Positions 7,475 to 15,245 are shown, numbered from the stretch's first letter. The stretch: DNA of 24,860 bases from Pseudomonadota bacterium (GCA_023436025.1 JAEZKX010000030.1:1-24860), one strand, 5' to 3'. Program-made: numbers and translations. Notes: generated by a model from the sequence alone, not told the origin.

Positions 7475-8836
7475 TCAGTACGCCTTGCCTTCGCCAGCCC
7501 ACAGGGCGCGGGCTGCCGCCTCGGCCTCGAAGCAGACCTCGTCGAGGTCGACGCGGGTGGGGCGTCCGCCTTCGACCAGCACCTCGCCGTCGACCAGCAC
7601 CATCTCGACGTCGCGGCCCTGCCCGGTGTGCACCAGCGTGCCCACCGGGTTCACATGTGGGCGCAGGTGCGGGCGGCTGGCGTCGAAGACGACGAGGTCC
7701 GCCTTCTTGCCGACGGCCAGGCTGCCGATCTCGTCGTCCTGCCCGATCGCCTTGGCCCCGCCCAGCGTCGCCATGTGGAACACGTGGTGCGGCTGCCAGT
7801 CGGCGTCGACGCCACCGTTCTGCACGCGGGCGGTGGCCAGTGCCCAGCGCATCAGCTCCACCATGTCGCCGTGCTGCGTGTCGGTGGCCAGGGCGATGTT
7901 CACGCCCGCGGCCAGCAGCTTCGGGGTCGGCGCGAGCCGGCCGGAGGCGGCGTTGCACTTGGGGATGTGGACGGCGTGCGCGCCGGCCCGTGCCATGCGC
8001 GCGATGTCCTCGTCGGTGACGTAGATGCAGTGGCCGGCCATCAGGCGCGGGTTGAGCAGGCCGGTCTCTTCCAGCACTTCTGTGGATGTGCGGCCGGTGC
8101 GTTCGCGCACGCGCCGCACCTCGACCTGGCTTTGCCCGAGGTGGGTCGACACCTGCATGCCGTGCGCCGCGGAGGCGGCGGCGATCTCGCGCAGGAAGCC
8201 GTCGGAGCAGGTGTCGACCGCGTGCGCCGCGAGGTTCACCCGCACCCGGGGATGGTCCTTCCAGCGTTCGCGCAGCGCCAGGCCCGCTTGCAGCGTGCGC
8301 GCGCCGATGGCGGGGTCGTGGTGCCAGTCGCCGTTGGCCACGCGCGCGAAGTCGACGTCGTGGATGCGCCAGCTCGGGCACAGGCGCACGCCGAGTTCGG
8401 CCATCGCTTCGGCACTGACGTCGGCATGCACGAAGTTGTCGCCGATGACGGTGGAGCCGAACAGCAGCGCCTCGAGGGCGCCCAGCCGCGTCAGGGCGCG
8501 GGCCTGCCGCGGGTCGACCTGCGTGCCCCTGGGGATGCCCGGCGTGTACGAGGGTGCGAAGCCGAGGTCGGCGGCCACGCCGCGCACCATGGTGAGCACC
8601 GCGTGCAGGTGCGGATTGACGAAGCCGGGTGTCACGAAACGGTCCGCCAGGCGCAGCGTGCGGGTGGCGGTGTGGCGTGCGGGCAGGCCGGTGGCCAGCC
8701 AGGCGATGCGGCCGTCGGCGATGCCGATGGCGGCGCCGCGCAGCAGCGGGCGCTGCGGGTCGGCCGTGAGCGCGATGGCGTCGGTCAGCAGCAGGTCGAA
8801 GTGAAGGGCGTCGGCGCCGGTGGCGGGCGGATTCAA
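7475..8836 (-). CDS. Amidohydrolase of the ATZ/TRZ / cytosine-deaminase-like group (TTG start)
   Basis: A 453-aa metal-dependent hydrolase of the amidohydrolase superfamily. Metal ligands are H76 and H78 (NPHLHAV), H232 (STHLGQ), probably H269 (AGHCIYV), and D319 (ALATDTQHGD). Members with this architecture deaminate or dechlorinate N-heterocycles. In most relatives a catalytic glutamate follows the third histidine by three residues (HxxE); here that position is Q235. No ATG or GTG fits the N-terminus. The TTG at 8836 overlaps the upstream TGA as TTGA and has GGAG 8 nt before it. It lies in a tight operon with racemase-like, amidase and hydantoinase genes, which points to N-heterocycle catabolism. 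The exact substrate is unknown. Confidence 0.88.
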   Translation of the reverse strand: MNPPATGADALHFDLLLTDAIALTADPQRPLLRGAAIGIADGRIAWLATGLPARHTATRTLRLADRFVTPGFVNPHLHAVLTMVRGVAADLGFAPSYTPGIPRGTQVDPRQARALTRLGALEALLFGSTVIGDNFVHADVSAEAMAELGVRLCPSWRIHDVDFARVANGDWHHDPAIGARTLQAGLALRERWKDHPRVRVNLAAHAVDTCSDGFLREIAAASAAHGMQVSTHLGQSQVEVRRVRERTGRTSTEVLEETGLLNPRLMAGHCIYVTDEDIARMARAGAHAVHIPKCNAASGRLAPTPKLLAAGVNIALATDTQHGDMVELMRWALATARVQNGGVDADWQPHHVFHMATLGGAKAIGQDDEIGSLAVGKKADLVVFDASRPHLRPHVNPVGTLVHTGQGRDVEMVLVDGEVLVEGGRPTRVDLDEVCFEAEAAARALWAGEGKAY

Positions 8837-9612
8837 GAAGCAGTCTCCGGGAAAGCGGATGGGACGTCGCGTGCCGCAGCCAGCAGGCGAACGATCTCGG
8901 GAGTGAGGCCGCTGTGCGGCTTGGCCGGCGGCGCTGCGAAGCTGCCGGCGCGGGCCCGGCCGGCGGCCAGCTTGACCAGCGTTTCGGCATGGCGCACCGC
9001 GCTGGAGACGCCGTCGACCACCGGCACCGGCAGCAGCGCGGCGACCTCGCGCGCCAGCCCGGCCAGTGGCGCACCCGCCAGCACGATCACGTCGGCGCCG
9101 TCTTCGCGCACGCAGGCGTGGGCCAGCTGCACCAGCCGGTCGCCCTGGCTCGCCTGCACCTGGCCGATGTCGGCCAGCGGCTCGTCGAGCGCGCGGATGC
9201 TGGCCAGGCGGCCGTCCAGGCCGTAGGCCCGCACGGTTTCGGCATACCACGCACGGATGCGCTGCGAGATCGCGACGATGGAAAAGCGCTGGCCGAGCAG
9301 GCAGGCGCTCGCCAGCGCCGCTTCGGTCAGGCCGGTGACGGGGCAGGGCAGCACCTCGCGCAGCGCGAGCAGGCCGGGGTCGCCGAAGGCCGCGACGATC
9401 ACGGCATCGGCCTGCGCGTGGTGTTCGGCCGCCAGCTGCGCGGCGGCGTGCGCACCCAGCATCGCCTCGAAACGGGTCTCGATGTAGGCGACACCCGCCG
9501 GTGCGGTGACCACCTGGATCTCGGTGCCGGGCGCGGCGCTGCGCAGCGCCTCGGCGCGAATCAGGTCCGACACGCTGGTCGAAATGTTGGGGTTGATGAC
9601 GAACAGCTTCAT
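8833..9612 (-). CDS. Asp/Glu/hydantoin racemase-fold protein lacking the catalytic cysteines
   Basis: A 259-aa protein of the Asp/Glu racemase superfamily, closest by motif to hydantoin/allantoin racemases: MKLFVINPNIS at the start, AAFGDPGLLALREVL, and PVPVVDGVSSAVRHAE near the end. Active hydantoin racemases use one cysteine in a CF(D/G)DPG-like motif and one in a GCAGM-like motif. Here the aligned positions are A75 (VAAFGDPG) and G180 (VLAGAPL), so both acid/base cysteines appear absent. It may therefore bind ligand without racemising, or use other chemistry. It overlaps the amidase by 4 nt (ATGA) and the amidohydrolase by 4 nt (TTGA), so its expression is coupled to both. A second such protein lies at 21168-21920. 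Confidence 0.88.
   Translation of the reverse strand: MKLFVINPNISTSVSDLIRAEALRSAAPGTEIQVVTAPAGVAYIETRFEAMLGAHAAAQLAAEHHAQADAVIVAAFGDPGLLALREVLPCPVTGLTEAALASACLLGQRFSIVAISQRIRAWYAETVRAYGLDGRLASIRALDEPLADIGQVQASQGDRLVQLAHACVREDGADVIVLAGAPLAGLAREVAALLPVPVVDGVSSAVRHAETLVKLAAGRARAGSFAAPPAKPHSGLTPEIVRLLAAARDVPSAFPETAS
8845..8848 (-). promoter_or_regulatory. Ribosome-binding site supporting the TTG start of the amidohydrolase
   Basis: On the minus strand GGAG sits 8 nt before the TTG codon (8836-8834), inside the last codons of the upstream gene. It decides in favour of TTG, because no ATG or GTG start exists between the upstream gene body and the conserved N-terminal strand of the amidohydrolase. 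Confidence 0.65.
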
Positions 9613-11033
9613 GGCGCGTCCCACAAGGGCGGGCGCGGCGACGGGCCGGCGAGGCGCTCCAGGTGTGCAGCCATCATGAGCACCCCGGCGTCGCCGTAGC
9701 GCGGCCCGACGACCTGCATGCCGACCGGCAGGCCGCGCACCAGTCCGGCGGGGACCGAGCAGGCCGGCGCCTGCGCGTAGTTGAACAAGGGCGTGAATAC
9801 CGCGTGGCCGCGCGGGCCGGCCGGCTGGCCGCCGATGGTGGGCGGGCCGAACTGCTCCACCGGCCACGAGACGGTCGGCGTGGTGGGGCACAGCAGGATG
9901 TCGTGGTGGGCGAAGAAGGCGGCGAAGCGCGCGTAGATGCGCTCGCGCAGCAGCAGCAGCCGGGCGATGTCCTCGCCCGAATGCGTGCGTCCGAGCTCCA
10001 TCTGCGCGGCCAGGTCGGGATCCAGCAGGCCGCTTTCCAGGGCGTGGCCATGCAGCACGGCCAGCCCGGCTTGCTGCAGCTTGAGCAGGGGATACTCGCG
10101 CACGCCCTCGGGCCAGGACAGCGCGGCCTGTTCGACCGTGTAGCCGTCCGCCTGCAGCCGGCGCACCAGCGCTTCGAGCGCCGCAAGCACGTCGGCGTCG
10201 ACCGGAAAGCCGCAGCCGAGATCGGGGCTCCAGGCGATGCGCAGCGTGCGGGGCGGCGCTTCGTCCAGGCGCGGGCGGGCGAGTGGCACCGGCTGCGAGC
10301 CCCAGTCTTCGTGCGAGTAACCGAGCAGCTGGTCCCACATGAGCGCGACGTCCGCGACGTCGCGGCCGATCTGGCCGATCACCGAGAGGCCAAAATTCGG
10401 CTCTTCGAAGCCGGGGCCGCAGGGGACCAGGCCGAAGGTCGGCTTCATGCCGACCAGCCCCGCATGCGCCGCGGGGCGGCGGGTCGATCCACCCGCATCG
10501 GTGGCCAGGGCCAGCGCGCCGATGCCGGCGGCGGTGGCACTGGCGGCGCCGCCGGAGGAGCCGCCGGGCGTCAGGCGGGTGTCCCAGGGGGAGCGGGTGA
10601 TGCCGTGGACGCGGTTGTTGCTCACGCCCTTGCAGGCGAATTCCGAGCAGTTGGTGATGCCCACGATCACGGCGCCACGTTCGCGCAGGCGCTCGACCGC
10701 CCAGGCGTCGCGCGGCGGCGTGAAGTCGGCGAACAGCTGCGAGCCCTGCGTGATGCGGCGCCCGGCCACCCAGAGGTTGTCCTTGACGGTGACGGGCACG
10801 CCGGCCAGCGGCAGCGTCTCGCCGCCGGCGATGCGGCGGTCGACTTCCTCGGCTTGCGCGAGCGTCCAGGCCGCATCGCCTTCGACCACGGCGTTCAGGC
10901 CCGGGTTGACGGCATCGAGCCGGCTCAGCGCCGACAGCGCCACGTGCCGCGCGCTGAAGCGGCGGCTGCGCACGCCTTCGGCCGTCGCGCGGGCGGAGAG
11001 TTGCCAGAGGGGTTCGTTCGTCGGGTCCATCAT
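9609..11033 (-). CDS. Amidase (amidase signature family)
   Basis: A 474-aa amidase-signature enzyme. The Ser-cisSer-Lys triad is visible: K84 (VTVKDNLWVAG), cis-Ser S159 (PGGSSGG) and nucleophile S183 (DAGGSTRRPA). The 24-residue spacing between the serines is typical of the family. The glycine/serine-rich signature continues to HAGLVGMKPTFG. The family hydrolyses carboxylic amides; members in such operons may act on carbamoyl or amide intermediates. Of two adjacent ATG codons, the one at 11033 overlaps the hydantoinase stop as ATGA and is chosen here; 11030 is the alternative. It sits between hydantoinase and racemase-like genes, consistent with a step after ring opening. GatA is unlikely because gatB and gatC are absent. 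Confidence 0.92.
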   Translation of the reverse strand: MMDPTNEPLWQLSARATAEGVRSRRFSARHVALSALSRLDAVNPGLNAVVEGDAAWTLAQAEEVDRRIAGGETLPLAGVPVTVKDNLWVAGRRITQGSQLFADFTPPRDAWAVERLRERGAVIVGITNCSEFACKGVSNNRVHGITRSPWDTRLTPGGSSGGAASATAAGIGALALATDAGGSTRRPAAHAGLVGMKPTFGLVPCGPGFEEPNFGLSVIGQIGRDVADVALMWDQLLGYSHEDWGSQPVPLARPRLDEAPPRTLRIAWSPDLGCGFPVDADVLAALEALVRRLQADGYTVEQAALSWPEGVREYPLLKLQQAGLAVLHGHALESGLLDPDLAAQMELGRTHSGEDIARLLLLRERIYARFAAFFAHHDILLCPTTPTVSWPVEQFGPPTIGGQPAGPRGHAVFTPLFNYAQAPACSVPAGLVRGLPVGMQVVGPRYGDAGVLMMAAHLERLAGPSPRPPLWDAP

Positions 11034-12472
11034 GACTTCCAGAGAGGTCCACGGTGACCGCGGCCGCGCACCTGCGCCGGCGCCGGCCGCTCGCACGGCA
11101 GGAACTGGCCGCGCCCGGGCCGTCCCAGGTATTCGCCGTCCTGCCAGACCACGTCGCCGCGCGACAGCGTCACCGCGGGCCAGGCGCGCACCTCGATGCC
11201 TTCGTAGGGCGTGTAGTCCACGGCGTGGTGCAGCCGGTCGTTGCGGATGGTGCGCGGCGTGCCCATGTCCCAGATCACGAGGTCGGCATCGGAGCCGACC
11301 GCGATCGTTCCCTTGCGCGGGAACAGGCCGTACAGGCGTGCCGCGTTGGTGGAAGTGAGCGCGACGAAGGTGTGGATGTCGATGCGCCCGTCCATCACGC
11401 CATGCGACATGAGAAGCGGCAGGCGCGTCTCCAGGCCGGGGATGCCGTTGGGCACCTGGTTGAAGGGCGCGTCCTCGCCATGGGCCTGCTTGCCGTCGGG
11501 CCCGCCATAGGCGAAGGGCGCATGGTCGGAAGAGAGCACCTGGAAGGTCCCGTTCTCCAGGGCGCGCCAGATCACCTCCTGGTTGGCGCGGTCGCGCGGC
11601 GGCGGGCTGCAGATGCACTTGGCGCCCTCGAAGCCTTCCGCGTCCAGGTCATCGGCGGTGAGGAACAGGTACTGCGGGCAGGTCTCGCCGTAGACCTTCA
11701 GGCCCAGGCCCTGCGCCATGCGGATCTGGTCGACCGCCTCGCGGCTGGACACGTGCACCACCAGGATCGGCACGTCGGCGAGTTCGGCCAGCGCGATGGC
11801 GCGGTGCGTCGCCTCGCGCTCCACCAGCATGGGTCGCGCGTGGGCGTGGTAGCGCGGCGCCGTCATGCCGGCATCGAGCAACTGCTCGGTGAGCCAGCCG
11901 ATGCAATCGGCGTTCTCGGCATGGATCATCGTCATGGCGCCTTCGCGGCGCGCGACGGCGAGCAGGTTGAGGATCTGCCGGTCGTCCAGCTTCATGTCGT
12001 CGTAGGTCATGTAGACCTTGAACGAGGTGTAGCCCTCTTTCACCAGGCGGGGCAGCTCCTCGCGCAGCACGGCGGGCGCCGGGTCGCTCACGATCAGGTG
12101 GAAGGCGTAGTCGATCGCCGCCTTGCCTTCGGCGCGCCCGTGGTAGTCGTCCACTGCCTGCTGCAGTGACTGGCCCTTGAACTGCACGGCGAAGGGGATG
12201 ACGGTGGTGGTGCCGCCGCAGGCCGCCGAACGGGTGCCGGTCACGAAGTCGTCGGCCATCTTCGAGCCGTCGCTGGTCGGCTGGTCGAGGTGGCAGTGCG
12301 CGTCGACGCCGCCGGGCGTGACGAGGCGGCCGCGGGCGTCGAGCGTGCGCGCGGCGGTGCCGAGTTCGCGCCCGATGGCGACGATGCGGCCGTCGCGGAT
12401 GCCGAGGTCGGCGACGTAGCGGTCGCAGGCCGTGGCCACTTCGGCGTTGAGGATCAGGAGGTCGAACTGCAT
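11030..12472 (-). CDS. D-hydantoinase / dihydropyrimidinase
   Basis: A 480-aa cyclic-amidohydrolase of the binuclear zinc type that opens hydantoins or dihydropyrimidines to N-carbamoyl amino acids. Metal ligands are visible: H59 and H61 (DAHCHLDQP), carboxylated K152 (TSFKVYMTYD), H184 (IHAENAD), H240 (VVHVSS) and D316 (SSDHAPF). The family segments GETCPQYLFL and PNGIPGLETRLPLL are present. Length and motif order match the family, and all metal ligands are intact. It begins 6 nt after the AMDase-like gene and overlaps the amidase by 4 nt. The pyrimidine partners (dihydropyrimidine dehydrogenase, beta-ureidopropionase) are not in the window. The real substrate could therefore be a hydantoin, dihydropyrimidine or related imide. 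Confidence 0.93.
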   Translation of the reverse strand: MQFDLLILNAEVATACDRYVADLGIRDGRIVAIGRELGTAARTLDARGRLVTPGGVDAHCHLDQPTSDGSKMADDFVTGTRSAACGGTTTVIPFAVQFKGQSLQQAVDDYHGRAEGKAAIDYAFHLIVSDPAPAVLREELPRLVKEGYTSFKVYMTYDDMKLDDRQILNLLAVARREGAMTMIHAENADCIGWLTEQLLDAGMTAPRYHAHARPMLVEREATHRAIALAELADVPILVVHVSSREAVDQIRMAQGLGLKVYGETCPQYLFLTADDLDAEGFEGAKCICSPPPRDRANQEVIWRALENGTFQVLSSDHAPFAYGGPDGKQAHGEDAPFNQVPNGIPGLETRLPLLMSHGVMDGRIDIHTFVALTSTNAARLYGLFPRKGTIAVGSDADLVIWDMGTPRTIRNDRLHHAVDYTPYEGIEVRAWPAVTLSRGDVVWQDGEYLGRPGRGQFLPCERPAPAQVRGRGHRGPLWKS

Positions 12473-12478
12473 GTCGGA

Positions 12479-13201
12479 TCAGGAAAGGGAGAACAGGCGG
12501 CCCCAGGACCGCACGCGGGAAGCGTCGATGCCGGCGAGCTGCAGCGACTGCCACACGCAGGTGGCGACGCTGTCGTAGACGGGGATGCCCAGCTCCTCCT
12601 CCAGCGCCGGCACGAGCGGGGCGCCGCGCAGGTTGGTGCACAGGATGGCGATGGCATCGGGCCTGGCCTGCGCGACTTCGCGCACCATCGCGCGCAAGGC
12701 GTCGGGGCCGACCTCGCTGAAGGCGAAGTTGTCCTCCAGCCCGAGGTGCCGTTCGGCGACCACGTCGACGCCGATGGAGCGGTAGTTGGCAACGATGCGC
12801 GCCTGCACGTCGGGCAGGTAGGGCGTGACGAGGCCCAGGCGCCGCGCGCCCGTGCGGGCCAGCGCTTCGTTGAGCGCGAGCACCGAGGTGCAGGCCCGGG
12901 CGCCGGTGGCCTGCGTGATGGCCTCGCACAGCCGCCGGTCGGCATCGAAGCCCAGCCAGGACGATGACGTGCCGCTCCAGGCGATCACGTTGCAGCGCGC
13001 ATGGGCGAGCAGGCCGGCGGCGTCGAGCACGCCGGGCATGTCGAACTGGCCAAGGGCGGCGTCGCTCAGTGCGATGCGGGTGACGGCGAAGCGGCCGAAG
13101 TGCGCGGAGGCCTCCGGGACTTCGTCCAGCATCCGGCTGGTGACGGGCTCCAGCACGGTGTTGGAAGACGGGGTGAGCATGCCGAGAAGGGTGCGTTGCA
13201 T
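12479..13201 (-). CDS. Arylmalonate decarboxylase / maleate isomerase-like protein (single-cysteine type)
   Basis: A 240-aa member of the Asp/Glu racemase superfamily and first gene of the catabolic operon. It starts MQRTLLGMLTPSSNTVLEP, as in the maleate isomerase group. The first catalytic position reads SGTSSSW with G77 rather than cysteine; the second keeps C188 (ILCTNLRG). Bordetella arylmalonate decarboxylase, as I recall it, also has Gly at the first site (MGTSLSF) and Cys188 at the second, and a similar C-terminus (YGRLF; here WGRLF). Maleate isomerases and racemases need both cysteines. A decarboxylase or other one-cysteine reaction is therefore more likely than isomerisation. No ribosome-binding site is obvious before the ATG; the frame is open upstream but without family similarity. 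Confidence 0.87.
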   Translation of the reverse strand: MQRTLLGMLTPSSNTVLEPVTSRMLDEVPEASAHFGRFAVTRIALSDAALGQFDMPGVLDAAGLLAHARCNVIAWSGTSSSWLGFDADRRLCEAITQATGARACTSVLALNEALARTGARRLGLVTPYLPDVQARIVANYRSIGVDVVAERHLGLEDNFAFSEVGPDALRAMVREVAQARPDAIAILCTNLRGAPLVPALEEELGIPVYDSVATCVWQSLQLAGIDASRVRSWGRLFSLS

Positions 13202-13213
13202 GCGGGAAGCGAA

Positions 13214-13229
13214 CGCAATCTTTGCGCCA
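13214..13229. promoter_or_regulatory. Possible operator half-related to the shared leader motif
   Basis: CGCAATCTTTGCGCCA, 12 nt upstream of the AMDase-like start codon, matches 12 of 16 positions of CGCAATCTTGTGTCCA found upstream of the ABC ATPase gene (15339-15354). It could be a third binding site for the GntR/FCD regulator, placed to control the minus-strand catabolic operon. The similarity is short and could be chance. Confidence 0.3.
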
Positions 13230-13277
13230 GCCGGTGGTGACTGCGCGGCGTTCCTGGATGGTGCGGCATGCACCAAC

Positions 13278-13343
13278 TGCGCACAGGGCGTAGCGAATCT
13301 TGTATCCAGAATGGGTCTGTGCTCGCATGCACCGCTGGCACGG
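13278..13343. promoter_or_regulatory. Control region upstream of the GntR gene, copy 1 of a shared leader module
   Basis: Five blocks occur here in the same order as in 15328-15410: TGCGCACA (13278-13285), AATCTTGTATCCA (13296-13308), GGGTCTGTGC (13313-13322), GCATGC (13325-13330) and GGCACGG (13337-13343). The last block ends 20 nt before the GntR start codon; in the other copy it ends 19 nt before the ATPase start. The module lies in the 162-bp divergent gap between the catabolic operon and the regulator. That is where an autoregulated FCD-type repressor would bind. Confidence 0.5.
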
Positions 13344-13363
13344 GCGTTGCGTCCGGCAGCGGC

Positions 13364-14131
13364 ATGAGCCTCGATGACACTCCAGGACCCGGCGCGCCAC
13401 CCGCCGAGAACGCTGCGGCCGGCCAGCGCACGCAGCGCATGTACGAGCAGATCGTGGTCGGGCTGACCGAGCACCGCATCGCCCCCGGCACGCGCCTGCG
13501 CGAGGAACGGCTCGCCGCCTTGTTCGACGTGAGCCGCACGCAGGTGCGCAAGGTGCTGCAGCGGCTGGAGCACGAAGGGCTGGTGGAGCATTCGCCCCGC
13601 CGCGGCGTGACGGTGGTCGCGCCCGACCGCCAGGCAACGCGCGAGATCTTCGAGGCGCGCAGGCTGCTGGAGCCGTGGGTGGTCGCGCGCCTGTGCGAGC
13701 ACTGCGGCAAGAAGAGCGCGCTGGGCCTGCGGCGGCTGGTGCGCGACGAGAGCAAGGCGCTGATGGAGGGGGACCGGCGCACGGCGGTACGGCTGTCCGG
13801 CGAGTTCCATCGGGCGCTGGCGCTCGCCGCCGGCAACCGCACCATCGCCAGGACCATGGACGAGCTGACGCTGCGCACCTGCCTGAGCATCCTGGCCCAT
13901 CAGGCGCCGACGGCCAGCTCCTGCCTGACCGCGGACCACGCTGCGATCCTGGAAGCGGTGGAGCGGGGCGATGCCCGTGCCGCGACCCGCCTGATGCTCG
14001 CCCACCTCGAGAGCATCGAGGCCTCGCTGGACGCACCGGATGCGAAGGAGGACGGTGATGAACTCGATGCGCTGGTGCGCGAACTCGGCACGCGCCCGGC
14101 GCGCCGCAAGCGCGCGCCCGGCGCCTCCTGA
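13364..14131 (+). CDS. GntR-family transcriptional regulator, FCD (FadR C-terminal) subfamily
   Basis: A 255-aa DNA-binding regulator. A winged helix-turn-helix spans about residues 22-85 (PGTRLREERLAALFDVSRTQVRKVLQRLE, then GLVEHSPRRGVTVV). An FCD ligand domain spans about 93-220, with likely metal/ligand residues H149 (GEFHRAL), H192 (ADHAAIL) and H214 (LAHLESIE). FCD regulators usually sense small organic acids. The ATG at 13364 is chosen; the frame is open upstream to 13268, but that extension overlaps the control region and looks non-coding. It is divergent from the catabolic operon and convergent with the binding-protein gene, a typical position for the local regulator of both. The C-terminus is basic (RRKRAPG). 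Confidence 0.92.
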   Translation: MSLDDTPGPGAPPAENAAAGQRTQRMYEQIVVGLTEHRIAPGTRLREERLAALFDVSRTQVRKVLQRLEHEGLVEHSPRRGVTVVAPDRQATREIFEARRLLEPWVVARLCEHCGKKSALGLRRLVRDESKALMEGDRRTAVRLSGEFHRALALAAGNRTIARTMDELTLRTCLSILAHQAPTASSCLTADHAAILEAVERGDARAATRLMLAHLESIEASLDAPDAKEDGDELDALVRELGTRPARRKRAPGAS

Positions 14132-14140
14132 GCGCGCGCA

Positions 14141-14189
14141 CCGGGATTGCGCCGGCGCATCCCGGAAAGGCCGCGCGGATGCGCGGCCT
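14141..14189. terminator. Double hairpin between convergent GntR and ABC binding-protein genes
   Basis: The first hairpin is CCGGGAT (14141-14147) with ATCCCGG (14159-14165) around an 11-nt GC-rich loop. The second is AGGCCGCGC (14168-14176) with GCGCGGCCT (14181-14189) around GGAT: a perfect 9-bp stem with a 4-nt loop. On the minus strand the second stem is followed by TTT, so it best suits termination of the binding-protein transcript. Together they form a bidirectional terminator region. Confidence 0.7.
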
Positions 14190-14195
14190 GCGTTA

Positions 14196-15245
14196 TCAGA
14201 CCTTGATTTCCCGGTTGAAGCGGTCGATGTACTCGGAGCGGCGCGGGTTGAGCTTGGCCCAGTCGACGCCGTTCATGGCTTCGATCGCCGCGCTGTCGGT
14301 CGCGTAGGTCGCGAGCGCCTTGCTGAACTTCGCCTTGGTGCTGGTGGGCGCCAGCACGTAGGGCGCATCGGCCATCTGCGTCTGCACCTCGGGGCTGATC
14401 GCGGCGTTGATGTAGGCCGCCGCGAGGTCCACGTTCCTGGAGTTCTTGACGATGTGCATCGAGCTCTTGATGTGGATCCAGCCGGTGTCCGGCTTGACCA
14501 TCGCGATCGGCACGCCCTTGGCCTGCAGGTCGCCCACGTTGTTGTTGTAGTGGACCGAGATGTCGATCTGGCCCTGCTGGAACAGCGTGGCAAGCGATCC
14601 CGGGCTCGAGGCCACGGCGCTGACGTTGGGCAGCAGCTTCTTGACGAACTGGAACGCGGGTTCCATGTTCTCCTCGCTGCCGCCGTTGAGTCGCGCCATC
14701 TCCACCATCCAGGCGGACATCAGCGTCGAGCCCATGCCGGCCAGGCCCACGCGGCCCTTGAATTCGGGCTTGAGCAGGTCGCTCCAGCTGCGCGGCGGCG
14801 TCTTGATCTTGTCGGTGTTGTAGGCGATGCCGATGATCTGGCCGGAAACGAACACGCCGGTGCCGCGCGGGTCGACGAACTTGGGCGGCAGGTCCTTCAG
14901 GTGGGTCAGCTTGTCGGTGGGGATCTTCTCGAAGATGTCGTGCTGCAGCGCGGCCAGGTAGGGGCCTTCGTCCAGGATCACCACGTCGTAGGGAGGATTG
15001 GCCTTGGCGGCCACGATCTTGGAGACGGTGTCGACGGCGAGGCTGGCGACGAGGTTCGCCCGCGCGCCGCCGCTGGCCTTGGAGAAGGCTGGCAGCAGGA
15101 TCTGGCGGTGCGCGGATTCCCAGGCGCCGGGATAGCTGGTGGCCGAGATGCTGCGCGATTGCGCGAGCGCGGGCCAGCCGGCCGCGGCTGCGGCGGCGAC
15201 GCCGGCCTGGAGGAACGAGCGACGGTGCAGGGAGGGGAAGGTCAT
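14196..15245 (-). CDS. ABC transporter extracellular solute-binding protein, polyamine (PotD/PotF-like) type, Tat-exported
   Basis: A 349-aa periplasmic receptor of solute-binding family 1. The N-terminus has a twin-arginine motif (HRRSFLQAG, R8-R9) followed by an alanine-rich hydrophobic stretch and a cleavage site near ALAQ (residue 29), so Tat export is likely. The mature protein shows family features: YDVVILDEGPYLAAL, GQIIGIAYNTDKI, WSDLLKPEFKGRVGL and AAAYINAAISPEVQ. GGAG lies 9 nt before the ATG. It is transcribed away from the ATPase/permease genes across a 184-bp shared control region and surely belongs to the same importer. Its placement among heterocycle-degrading enzymes suggests uptake of that nitrogen compound rather than spermidine. 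Confidence 0.93.
   Translation of the reverse strand: MTFPSLHRRSFLQAGVAAAAAAGWPALAQSRSISATSYPGAWESAHRQILLPAFSKASGGARANLVASLAVDTVSKIVAAKANPPYDVVILDEGPYLAALQHDIFEKIPTDKLTHLKDLPPKFVDPRGTGVFVSGQIIGIAYNTDKIKTPPRSWSDLLKPEFKGRVGLAGMGSTLMSAWMVEMARLNGGSEENMEPAFQFVKKLLPNVSAVASSPGSLATLFQQGQIDISVHYNNNVGDLQAKGVPIAMVKPDTGWIHIKSSMHIVKNSRNVDLAAAYINAAISPEVQTQMADAPYVLAPTSTKAKFSKALATYATDSAAIEAMNGVDWAKLNPRRSEYIDRFNREIKV

Noticed and set aside
6411..9074. Single 887-codon minus-strand frame that would fuse a long upstream peptide to the Bug receptor
   Set aside because: The upstream part overlaps the amidohydrolase in another frame and is Arg/Pro-rich without motifs; the signal peptide at 7412 marks the true start.
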